Positions 17,927 to 25,280 of a DNA stretch of 64,000 nucleotides are shown here, one piece after another. A program made the translations under genes and the position numbers. Below the pieces are notes generated by a model that saw only the letters and a program-made list of their open reading frames with translations, was not told the origin of the DNA and ran no database searches. Origin of the DNA: Planobacterium oryzisoli. Its GTDB lineage: Bacteria > Bacteroidota > Bacteroidia > Flavobacteriales > Weeksellaceae. Position 1 is the first letter of the stretch. The number at the start of each line of letters is the position of its first letter. The stretch is from assembly GCF_015354315.1 (NCBI RefSeq), contig NZ_JADKYY010000004.1, forward strand, positions 62,001-126,000, given 5' to 3'.

Positions 17927-19053
17927 GAGCTTAGGGTTTTGGAGTAGGTTCTGCGGCGTTTATGGTTGCGCGGAGCGTAGTCCTGCCACAATAGCTGGAT
18001 GTTCTTGTTTTCTTCCAGCTCAGGATTGGTCTCCAGGTACTTGACCCCTTTCTTTCGAAAGGTCTCGTAGATTTCCTTGAATATGATAGATGTCACCCCA
18101 CGCTTTTGGTAGTCCGGATGGATTCCAATCAAATAGAAGTTGGCCCGGTCGTTGGAGCGTGAAGCCTGAAGGAAATGCCACCATCCGAAAGGCCACATTT
18201 TTCCTCCCGATGCTTGCAGTGCGCGCGAATAGGAAGGCATCGTTATGGCAAAGGCCACCAATTGGCCTAAGGAATCTGCAATACATATAACGTAGTCCTT
18301 GTCGATGAATCCGAAGTATTTTTCCTTGTAGGTTTTTACCTGCTCGGGCGTTATTGGGGTGTAGGTGGAGAGGTGCCGGTAGGTCTTATCCAAAAGATCA
18401 AACATAGGTTCCACCAGAGGAAGAAGTTCTTTCTTGCTGGAGAACTTAAGTACCTTGAGGTTGTATTTTTCTTTAATTAGCTGATTGAATTTCTCCACTT
18501 TTTCCGGTAGAACCTCAGGGAACACAATCTCGTACTCCACCCACTCCTTTTCCTTGGTGTAACCTAGTTTTTCCAAGTGCTCTACGTAGTAGGGGAAATT
18601 GTAGATTCCGATCATCGTTGCAAGCTGGTCAAAGCCCATCACCAGCATTCCGGCCTTGTCCAGGTTGGTAAAACCCATGGGGCCTTCAATCTTTGTGATG
18701 CCACGGCTTTGGGCAAAGTCCTGCGCTTTTTCAAGCAGCGCCGCGGAGACTTCCAGATCGTCGGTGAAATCAAGCCATCCGAAACGCACCTTATCAATAC
18801 CTAAATCCTGTTTCTCCTTATGGTTCACGATCACCGCTATACGCCCTACAACCCTCTGGTCTTTAAAGGCGAGGTAGCGCGTGGCCTCACAATAGGAAAG
18901 AGCCGGATTTTCCTTCGGGTCCCAGATCTGCTTCTCGTCTTCTATAAGGGAAGGAACGAAGTTTTTATTATTTTTGTAGAGCTCCATAGGAAAGCGAACG
19001 AAACGTTCCAGATCTTCCTTGGATACTACCTCTCGAACCGTAATTTGTGCCAT
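17923..19053 (-). CDS. GNAT-like N-acetyltransferase family protein
   Basis: 376 residues from the ATG at 19053 (MAQITVREVVSKEDLERF). The frame extends to 19158, but the -7 element TATCTTTG at 19072-19079 lies inside that extension, so the downstream ATG is preferred. Two GNAT-like halves are suggested: an N-terminal region with RYLAFKDQRVVGRIAVIVN and a C-terminal one with FYLIGIHPDYQKRGVTSIIF, the latter close to the acetyl-CoA pyrophosphate-binding motif. Similar proteins of about 375 residues are common in Bacteroidota; the substrate is unknown. Confidence 0.75.
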   Translation of the reverse strand: MAQITVREVVSKEDLERFVRFPMELYKNNKNFVPSLIEDEKQIWDPKENPALSYCEATRYLAFKDQRVVGRIAVIVNHKEKQDLGIDKVRFGWLDFTDDLEVSAALLEKAQDFAQSRGITKIEGPMGFTNLDKAGMLVMGFDQLATMIGIYNFPYYVEHLEKLGYTKEKEWVEYEIVFPEVLPEKVEKFNQLIKEKYNLKVLKFSSKKELLPLVEPMFDLLDKTYRHLSTYTPITPEQVKTYKEKYFGFIDKDYVICIADSLGQLVAFAITMPSYSRALQASGGKMWPFGWWHFLQASRSNDRANFYLIGIHPDYQKRGVTSIIFKEIYETFRKKGVKYLETNPELEENKNIQLLWQDYAPRNHKRRRTYSKTLSS

Positions 19054-19071
19054 GGTTAACATTTGGGTTTG

Positions 19072-19079
19072 CAAAGATA
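19072..19079 (-). promoter_or_regulatory. -7 promoter element (TATCTTTG) of the GNAT gene
   Basis: Minus-strand TATCTTTG, exact TAnnTTTG match, 18 nt upstream of the ATG at 19053; decides the start choice. Confidence 0.6.
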
Positions 19080-19200
19080 AATATAAATTAAAAAAGGCCG
19101 TAAATTGGCATGCTTTTTCCATCAAGAGCAATAGTGCATTGTTTTTAATTCGAGACAAGGCGCAGTAGACTAGAATTAATAAGAAATAAACAATAAATCA

Positions 19201-19890
19201 ATGACTTACTATTTAATTATTGGCGTGGTATTTATCCTCAGCATGATTGTCCAGAACAGGCTTCGATCGAAGTTTGCGCATTATTCCAATGTGCACCTTC
19301 AAAACGGTATGTCCGGGAAAGAAATCGCCGAGAAGATGCTTAGGGACAACGGGATCTCGGACGTACAAGTGATTTCCGTTCCGGGGCAGCTTACCGACCA
19401 CTACAATCCCATGAACAAGACCATTAACCTCTCCGAAGGAGTGTATATGCAGCGTAACGCAGCTGCAGCGGCTGTAGCAGCGCACGAGACCGGACACGCC
19501 GTGCAGCACGCCGTCGGGTATTCCATGCTCCAGCTACGCTCTAAAATGGTACCGATGGTAAACGTATCTTCAAGACTTCTGCAGTTTGTACTTATGGCAG
19601 GTATTGTGGTGATGGCCATGTCCGGATCCAAGACCTTGCTGCTTATTGGTGTGATTCTTTTTGCAGTAACCACACTTTTTGCCTTTGTGACCCTGCCCGT
19701 GGAGTACGATGCCTCCAAACGTGCACTCGCTTGGCTTAGAAGCTCAGGCACCCTTGCGAACAAATCGGAATACGAAGGAGCAGAGGATTCATTAAAATGG
19801 GCCGCACGCACCTATGTCGTGGCAGCACTGGGATCCCTTGCGCAGCTTATTTACTTTGCCTCCATGCTTTCCGGAAGAAGCAGCGATTAA
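19201..19890 (+). CDS. Zinc-dependent neutral metallopeptidase (YugP-like, membrane)
   Basis: 229 residues of the putative neutral zinc metallopeptidase family (peptidase membrane zinc metallopeptidase, DUF/YugP). An N-terminal membrane helix (residues 3-17) is followed by the Ala-rich helix with the HETGH zinc motif (about residues 98-102) and two closely spaced C-terminal membrane helices around residues 135-165. Substrate unknown. The stop codon overlaps the stop of the convergent yigZ gene in the sequence TTAA. Confidence 0.85.
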   Translation: MTYYLIIGVVFILSMIVQNRLRSKFAHYSNVHLQNGMSGKEIAEKMLRDNGISDVQVISVPGQLTDHYNPMNKTINLSEGVYMQRNAAAAAVAAHETGHAVQHAVGYSMLQLRSKMVPMVNVSSRLLQFVLMAGIVVMAMSGSKTLLLIGVILFAVTTLFAFVTLPVEYDASKRALAWLRSSGTLANKSEYEGAEDSLKWAARTYVVAALGSLAQLIYFASMLSGRSSD

Positions 19891-20492
19891 TCTAAAACGC
19901 AAAACGTAACTTCATGCATCTGCGAGAAACTCTCGCAGATGTTTTCTTTTTGTAGCGAGGGTACGTGGGCCAAAACCGTGCAGGCTTCCAGCGCCTCAAA
20001 AGATTCAATCTGTGCGCCTTTTCGGCTTAAAAGCGCAAAGACCTGGTTTTGGAGATGGTACGGGAAACGAAGGGAGAGGACATAGGTAATGTCCTTAAGC
20101 TCTGTGCCCGCCTCATTAAGTGCCAGTTGGGCCGATTCTCTATAGGCTTTGATGAGTCCCGATACCCCCAGTTTCACTCCGCCATAATACCGTACTACAA
20201 CTACAAGTACATTGGTCAGTTCGCGCGATAGGATCTGGTTGTAAATGGGAATTCCTGCCGTGGAGGATGGTTCTCCATCGTCCGAGGCGCGGTAGGTTGC
20301 TCCAAGGGGACCAATCCTATAAGCAAAGCAGTGGTGCGTGGCTTTTGGATGCAGGGTGCGCACTTTTAAGAGTTCTTCCTTGGCCTCTTCAATGGAGCGC
20401 ACCGGAAGGGCAAAGCCGAGGAATCGACTGCCTTTTTCTCGGTACGGGACCTCGCGTGCCGCATTGGCTAGGGTAAGGTATTGGTGCGCCAT
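19887..20492 (-). CDS. yigZ: YigZ / IMPACT family protein
   Basis: 201 residues. The UPF0029/IMPACT N-terminal domain is shown by KATHHCFAYR, ASDDGEPSSTAGIPI and RYYGGVKLGVSGLIKAYRES. In eukaryotes IMPACT regulates the Gcn2 kinase; the bacterial role is unknown, with a nucleic-acid-binding fold in the C-terminal domain. The start ATG at 20492 lies 4 nt from a perfect -7 element (20497-20504), so the mRNA may be leaderless. Convergent with the metallopeptidase gene. Confidence 0.92.
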   Translation of the reverse strand: MAHQYLTLANAAREVPYREKGSRFLGFALPVRSIEEAKEELLKVRTLHPKATHHCFAYRIGPLGATYRASDDGEPSSTAGIPIYNQILSRELTNVLVVVVRYYGGVKLGVSGLIKAYRESAQLALNEAGTELKDITYVLSLRFPYHLQNQVFALLSRKGAQIESFEALEACTVLAHVPSLQKENICESFSQMHEVTFCVLD

Positions 20493-20496
20493 CAGG

Positions 20497-20504
20497 CAAA
20501 TCTA
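20497..20504 (-). promoter_or_regulatory. -7 promoter element (TAGATTTG) of yigZ
   Basis: Minus-strand TAGATTTG (exact TAnnTTTG), separated from the yigZ ATG by CCTG only. Confidence 0.6.
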
Positions 20505-20634
20505 CGAAAAACCCTGCAGCACTTCCTCGAGGGGTAGGATGGGAAAGTGCAGAAAAATTTCGCAAATCGCTTCAAGAATTTCATAGCAACAACGCGGTAA
20601 GACTAAAGTATCTTAGCAAAATAACGTACCTCTT

Positions 20635-21570
20635 ATGTCGAGCAACCATTCCCATGTCCATTCCCATTCGCACAGCAGCAATAAAAAAGTGTTACTAGTA
20701 AGTCTTCTGATCCTTTCGCTCTTTATGGTTTTGGAAGTCATTGGCGGAATTAAAACCAAAAGTCTTGCGCTTATTTCCGATGCAGGGCATATGCTCAGCG
20801 ATAGCGCGTCCCTTCTAATCGCGCTTCTGGCCCTCAATTTTGGCAGAAGAAAACCTTCGGAATCCCATACGTACGGATTCAAGCGTTTTGAAATTCTTGC
20901 GGCCACTCTCAACGGAGTAACCCTGCTTCTTGTGGCCGGCTATATAGTGTATGAGGCGGTCGGCCGTTTAGTAGACCCCCCGAGAGTTGAGGCCTCCGGT
21001 ATGCTTTATATAGCAATAGGGGGCCTACTAGTAAACCTACTGGTGGCCTATATCATGGTTCGAGGTAGCGATGTAAAACAGAATCTCAATATGCGAGGGG
21101 CCTACCAGCATGTACTTAGCGACTTATTAGGATCCCTGGCGGCGGTAGCCGCAGCGCTTTTAATTATGGGGTGGGGCTGGCAGTGGGCAGACCCCCTATG
21201 CAGCCTGCTTGTTGCAGTTCTTATTCTACGTAGCGGCTATTTAATCACTAAAGAGTCGGTCCATGTATTAATGGAAGGCGTTCCCAAAGGGGTAGAGCTA
21301 AACAAGATCCGTGCGGCGCTTCTGGGGCATCCCCAGGTGGAGCAGCTCCACCATTTGCATGTATGGAGTCTTTCCAGTGGGCTCAATTCTCTTTCCGTGC
21401 ACGTGGTAGTTAAGGAAAATAAATCCCTGCGCGAGCTACAGGTCCTGCGGGCTGAGTTGGAAGCGAAATTAATCCAATTAGAGATTGAGCATACTACTGT
21501 TCAGTTTGAGCCCATAGAACACGGACATACCGATTCTCTTTTTTGTCAGAGTCGTGCGCTTGGGCACTAG
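20635..21570 (+). CDS. Cation diffusion facilitator family metal exporter
   Basis: 311 residues. A His-rich N-terminus (HSHVHSHSHSS, residues 5-15) precedes six membrane helices. ISDAGHMLSDSASLL (helix II) and HVLSDLLGSLAA (helix V) hold the HxxxD-type metal site, and a cytoplasmic C-terminal domain begins near residue 205. CDF proteins of this CzcD/ZitB type export Zn2+ (also Co2+ or Cd2+) in exchange for protons. A near-consensus -7 (TATCTTAG at 20609-20616) lies upstream. Confidence 0.93.
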   Translation: MSSNHSHVHSHSHSSNKKVLLVSLLILSLFMVLEVIGGIKTKSLALISDAGHMLSDSASLLIALLALNFGRRKPSESHTYGFKRFEILAATLNGVTLLLVAGYIVYEAVGRLVDPPRVEASGMLYIAIGGLLVNLLVAYIMVRGSDVKQNLNMRGAYQHVLSDLLGSLAAVAAALLIMGWGWQWADPLCSLLVAVLILRSGYLITKESVHVLMEGVPKGVELNKIRAALLGHPQVEQLHHLHVWSLSSGLNSLSVHVVVKENKSLRELQVLRAELEAKLIQLEIEHTTVQFEPIEHGHTDSLFCQSRALGH

Positions 21571-21579
21571 AATCGAAAA

Positions 21580-21607
21580 GGCCCGCCTGCCTAAAGGGCA
21601 GAGGGCC
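21580..21607 (-). terminator. Probable terminator between the CDF gene and the small-protein pair
   Basis: Bulged stem GGCCC..CTGCC (21580-21591) / GGCAG.GGGCC (21597-21607). On the minus strand it is followed by TTTT, which suits the gene ending at 21638; on the plus strand the tail is weak. Confidence 0.45.
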
Positions 21608-21637
21608 AATCCTCTCTCTCATCATTTACTTGATTCT

Positions 21638-21958
21638 TTATGCGATGCGTGGCTCGTGTTTGTGCTGGCCACTGATCATCTGCCACAGCGTGGGCTTGGG
21701 GGCGATACATAGCAGCCCGTTAGCCTGAAGGTCCTCCGTAAAGGCCTCCTCGCTGGTATTTCTTAAGATTATTTTTTCAAACACTGCCTTTCTGTGGGCG
21801 TACGCCTCCATGAACTCGGCGTTGGTTTCCCACTGTTGGATATCGTGCTTACGCATCCAGGTTACAAATTCACGTGGTGAAGAAAGAGTGACGCTGCGTT
21901 TGCGGTTTACCAGTGTGAAGACTTTCTTGCACTTACTGGTTAAAAGGTTAGACGACAT
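21638..21958 (-). CDS. Unknown small protein, paralogue of the next gene
   Basis: 106 residues, no family recognised. The central part (NRKRSVTLSSPREFVTWMRK, then AEFMEAYAHRKAVFEK) aligns by eye with the 87-residue product of the gene just upstream (NNRRIKFKTYTELIELMQKE, then MEFMKSFAKEKGVELPK), suggesting a tandem duplication. The start overlaps the end of that gene by 11 nt, so the two are cotranscribed. No signal peptide or membrane segment; likely cytoplasmic. Confidence 0.6.
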   Translation of the reverse strand: MSSNLLTSKCKKVFTLVNRKRSVTLSSPREFVTWMRKHDIQQWETNAEFMEAYAHRKAVFEKIILRNTSEEAFTEDLQANGLLCIAPKPTLWQMISGQHKHEPRIA

Positions 21959-22211
21959 AGGGTTTTCTTAAATGTTTTTCAAAAAAGTTTAACTTTAGTT
22001 CAATTACATGGTTCTTTTCCAATACTTCCAAAAATTGCCTTTCACAAAAAAAGCACTTGGGGAGCTCCACTCCCTTTTCCTTTGCGAAACTCTTCATAAA
22101 TTCCATGGGAGATAAGGATAAAGAGTTATGCTCCTTCTGCATCAGTTCAATCAGCTCGGTGTAAGTTTTGAACTTGATGCGCCTGTTGTTTTCTTTTAGG
22201 ATACAAACCAT
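21948..22211 (-). CDS. Unknown small protein, first gene of a paralogous pair
   Basis: 87 residues, basic and soluble, with an isolated CFFC motif (residues about 53-56) absent from its downstream paralogue. It is divergent from the TPR/HTH regulator gene at 22408 and has an exact -7 element at 22239-22246. No function is suggested by the sequence; location next to a regulator hints at coordinated control (inference). Confidence 0.6.
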   Translation of the reverse strand: MVCILKENNRRIKFKTYTELIELMQKEHNSLSLSPMEFMKSFAKEKGVELPKCFFCERQFLEVLEKNHVIELKLNFFEKHLRKPYVV

Positions 22212-22238
22212 ACTCTGGCGCTACAAAAATTACTTGGT

Positions 22239-22246
22239 CAAATATA
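22239..22246 (-). promoter_or_regulatory. -7 promoter element (TATATTTG) of the small-protein pair
   Basis: Minus-strand TATATTTG, exact TAnnTTTG, 27 nt before the ATG at 22211. Confidence 0.55.
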
Positions 22247-22377
22247 AAAGGATAATTAGGAAATTTTCAATAGCAGTAGGGGGACAAAACGGGGACGTTT
22301 TTAGTTCAAATTAGTCCAAATAAGCTTTAAAATATACCATATGTATACTTATAGGTTATATTTTTTAAGAATTTACC

Positions 22378-22385
22378 TACCTTTA
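22378..22385 (+). promoter_or_regulatory. -7-like element (TACCTTTA) of the TPR/HTH regulator
   Basis: TACCTTTA differs from TAnnTTTG only at the last base, and the same variant recurs before ribD, aroE and the DUF349 gene in this window; 22 nt before the GTG start. Confidence 0.45.
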
Positions 22386-22407
22386 CTGTATAAAACTACT
22401 AACCTCA

Positions 22408-24132
22408 GTGCACTTTCAGCGCATTATTTTCTTTTTCGTATTTTCTTTATCTCTCCCTTTGGTAGGGCAGAGAATTTCCCTTGATGTAAAATACTCCGAG
22501 AGGGCCAACTTGTACGAGAGCCTTTTAAACCAGCAGCAGGACTTTGGGTGCGATACTCTAAAGATGCACCGCTTTCTGGAGCCTATTAAGAATTCCGACG
22601 ATCCCAATATACAAGTGCTCTACCATGTACTTCTAGGACAAGGTTATGCCCACTGCTTTCAGCGGGTGACTCTTAAGAGCAACCAGCATTATCTTCGGGC
22701 TATCGAACTCTCTAAGAAAGGTCCGGTAAGTCTGCAGGTAGTAGCCAATGTGAACTACGCACAGTACCTCTACCACTTTCGTAGCATGAATGCCTCCCTG
22801 GCCTATTTCCTTCAAGCGGAAAGTCTTCTCTTGGCCTCGGAGAATTTTCCGCATATCAATCCTCAGGATTCCTACCGGTGGATAGGGTACTACTATGGTA
22901 CCATAGGAGATAGATCCACGGCAATCCAGATGCTGGAAAAAGCCAAGCAGTTTACTTCGGAAGGAGAGAGCGACTATGCAGGAGTCATTGACAATTTAGG
23001 ACTGTACCTAATGTACGAGGGCAGGTATGCCCAGGCGCAGAGCTATTTTCACCAGGCCCTTGGCGCTTCGAAGAAAGCGGGTGATTCCTTACGTTACGCA
23101 AAAGTCCTTGCCAATATGGGGGATTTGATGTACCGGGAGAAACGCCCGGTGGACGGTCTTAACCTAGTTAAAAAAGGACTGAAGATATCCAGGCGAATGA
23201 AGGCGGAGATGAATACCCTCTATACCCTTACTATTCTGGCCAAAATACAATTAGCTCTTGAAGATTACCCGGCTGCTGAGAAATCCCTACTGGAGGCGAG
23301 TACCATTTATAAAAGTACGCCACGTTTTGCAACCAACGGTGTGGAAGTCGAAGAGTTAAAAGCGCAGCTTTATAAGGCAACCGGGGATCCACTGAAGGAA
23401 CTGGAGGCCCACCATGCTATTGATTTTCTCGAGGAGCAGCTTCAGTATACCGACGGGGATACGGCGCTGAACCGTGCAAACTTGCTTCTAAACCGTTCCC
23501 GCTCGCAGCGCCTGGCTCTTGAGGTAGAGAATGAGCGCAGAGAAATGCTCTTTATGCGGCTATTATATTTCACTTCGCTTGTGCTGATTCTTGGAATCCT
23601 GTACTATATACTTACCACTTCGCGCCGCGCGCTTAAGCAGCGTAAGATGCAGTATACGCAGCACGTGATGGAGCTCGAACTGGAGAAAATGCGTTACGAG
23701 CAGTCCCTGAGCAAGACCAAGCTATCGCTTGAAAAGCAGGTGGCACATCTCAGGCATAAAGACAGGCAGATTGCCAAACTCCAATCCGAAATGGAGCAGG
23801 TGAGTCAGTCCAATCTTAACGAATTTGAGCAGGAATCCCACGCCCTAAGCAAGCTCTTGGAGTCGCACCTTATGACCGACGAGAACTGGCAGCAGTTTAA
23901 AAGAGAGTTTATGAAGCTCCAGCCTGAGTTTTATAAGCAGCTTACCCGGGAGTTTCCAGAACTTAGGGAAAGTGCCCACAGAATCCTAATTCTCAAAAGA
24001 CTTGGTTTCAGTAATTTGGAGATTGCGCGCCTTTTGGGAGTTAGTCAGGACGCGATAAAGAAGTCACTGCAGCGCGTGAAACTAAAGCTCGCGGAACGCT
24101 ACGCCAAGTTAAAAGAACTGGTGGGTATCTAG
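22408..24132 (+). CDS. Exported/membrane TPR protein with C-terminal LuxR-like helix-turn-helix
   Basis: 574 residues from a GTG start. A hydrophobic signal-like segment (residues 4-20, ending SLPLVGQ) comes first, then TPR-like repeats over about residues 60-370 (for example YAQAQSYFHQALGASKKAGD), one membrane helix near residues 388-405, a coiled coil (about 410-480) and a C-terminal HTH (LGFSNLEIARLLGVSQDAIKKSL). This periplasmic TPR/TM/coiled coil/HTH layout is a known Bacteroidota one-component architecture. The ligand and targets are unknown; the divergent small-protein pair is a candidate. Its TAG stop overlaps the ribD stop in CTAG. Confidence 0.8.
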   Translation: MHFQRIIFFFVFSLSLPLVGQRISLDVKYSERANLYESLLNQQQDFGCDTLKMHRFLEPIKNSDDPNIQVLYHVLLGQGYAHCFQRVTLKSNQHYLRAIELSKKGPVSLQVVANVNYAQYLYHFRSMNASLAYFLQAESLLLASENFPHINPQDSYRWIGYYYGTIGDRSTAIQMLEKAKQFTSEGESDYAGVIDNLGLYLMYEGRYAQAQSYFHQALGASKKAGDSLRYAKVLANMGDLMYREKRPVDGLNLVKKGLKISRRMKAEMNTLYTLTILAKIQLALEDYPAAEKSLLEASTIYKSTPRFATNGVEVEELKAQLYKATGDPLKELEAHHAIDFLEEQLQYTDGDTALNRANLLLNRSRSQRLALEVENERREMLFMRLLYFTSLVLILGILYYILTTSRRALKQRKMQYTQHVMELELEKMRYEQSLSKTKLSLEKQVAHLRHKDRQIAKLQSEMEQVSQSNLNEFEQESHALSKLLESHLMTDENWQQFKREFMKLQPEFYKQLTREFPELRESAHRILILKRLGFSNLEIARLLGVSQDAIKKSLQRVKLKLAERYAKLKELVGI

Positions 24133-25157
24133 ACCATTTGGTATTCCATGCGTACGGACTCTTCCATCCACTCTTTTTTAAAATCAAGGCCTGGGGGCAC
24201 CCTTGGCGCTAGGGTTCCTTTCTCTAACTCGAGCGACTCGTTTTTAAAGCGCACGATCTGATCGTAGAGCCCCAGGTCCAATAGCCGTTGCAGGGTGTAG
24301 GCTCCGCCCTCCACCAGTACCGATTGTATGCCTCTTTGGTATAAGACCTTAAGAATCTGCTCCTCGATATTGTTCTCTGAAAGCTTAATATATTCGGTGC
24401 TTCCCCTTGTTTGCTCTTTTATTAAATTGAAAACCCAGGTCGGAGCCTCACTGGAGTAAATGCGGTGCGTTTCTGGCACCTTAAGGGTTCGGTCAATTAA
24501 AAGGCGCAGCGGATTTGGTCCCTCCACGAGTCGCGTGGTAAGGGAAGGATTGTCCGAAAGCGCCGTACCGGTGCCTACCAGTATGGCCTCCTCTTTGGCG
24601 CGCATCGTATGTACCCACTGGCTTTCTAAAGCAGTAGTTATTTTTGCCGGTCGGAAATTCTTATCGATATAACCGTCCTTGGATTCGGCCCATTTTAAAA
24701 CTACATAAGGACGTTTCTTTTCATGGAAACAAAAGAACCTACGGTTTAACTCGCGGCACTTTTTTTCCAGTACACCCTCTAATACTTCTACTCCTGCCTG
24801 GCGAAGTAATGCAGTGCCTTTTCCTGCAACTAAGGGATTGGAGTCGTAGGAGCCGACCACTACCATCTTTGGTCCAATCTCTTTAAGTCGAAGGGCGCAG
24901 GGCGGGGTTTTGCCGTAATGTGCGCAGGGTTCCAGCGTCACATAGAAGACCGACTCTTTTAGGAGGTGGGGCTCCCTGCAGCTGTTTATGGCTTCTATCT
25001 CCGCATGGTATTCACCGGCCTTTCGGTGGTAGCCTTCTCCTATGATTCGCCCCTGGTGCACAATCACACAGCCCACCAGAGGATTGGGATAGGTATAGCC
25101 CTCGGCACGTTGGGCCACTTCCAGAGCGCGCAGCATATAATGCTCGTGGGTGTACAT
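24129..25157 (-). CDS. ribD: Bifunctional riboflavin biosynthesis deaminase/reductase RibD
   Basis: 342 residues from the ATG at 25157 (MYTHEHYMLRAL). The frame is open to 25262 but would run through the upstream terminator, so it is rejected. The deaminase half has the zinc site YHAEIEAINS and PCAHYGKTPPC; the reductase half has VVLKWAESKDGYI and the conserved LLIDRTLKVPE and VLVEGGAYTL segments. It converts the GTP cyclohydrolase II product in two steps to the ribitylamino-uracil phosphate of the flavin pathway. Other rib genes are not nearby. Confidence 0.95.
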   Translation of the reverse strand: MYTHEHYMLRALEVAQRAEGYTYPNPLVGCVIVHQGRIIGEGYHRKAGEYHAEIEAINSCREPHLLKESVFYVTLEPCAHYGKTPPCALRLKEIGPKMVVVGSYDSNPLVAGKGTALLRQAGVEVLEGVLEKKCRELNRRFFCFHEKKRPYVVLKWAESKDGYIDKNFRPAKITTALESQWVHTMRAKEEAILVGTGTALSDNPSLTTRLVEGPNPLRLLIDRTLKVPETHRIYSSEAPTWVFNLIKEQTRGSTEYIKLSENNIEEQILKVLYQRGIQSVLVEGGAYTLQRLLDLGLYDQIVRFKNESLELEKGTLAPRVPPGLDFKKEWMEESVRMEYQMV

Positions 25158-25179
25158 AATTAAGATAATTTTGTGTTGG

Positions 25180-25187
25180 TAAAGATA
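25180..25187 (-). promoter_or_regulatory. -7-like element (TATCTTTA) of ribD
   Basis: Minus-strand TATCTTTA, one mismatch to TAnnTTTG, 22 nt before the preferred ribD ATG and downstream of the DUF349-gene terminator. Confidence 0.45.
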
Positions 25188-25218
25188 CTTAATAGAGGAA
25201 ATCAACTGCCTACAGCCG

Positions 25219-25258
25219 TAAAAAATAAAGGCCCTTTCTTTGAAAAAAAAGGCCTTTA
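25219..25258 (-). terminator. Terminator of the DUF349 gene
   Basis: TAAAGGCC (25226-25233) pairs with GGCCTTTA (25251-25258); on the minus strand the hairpin is followed by TTTTTTAC. It separates the DUF349 gene from ribD. Confidence 0.75.
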
Positions 25259-25280
25259 CCATATATACTACATCATTTAC

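Noticed and set aside
25158-25262. Longer ribD reading frame
   Set aside because: The extra part contains the hairpin terminator of the DUF349 gene and low-complexity Phe/Lys residues; the deaminase domain begins right after 25157.
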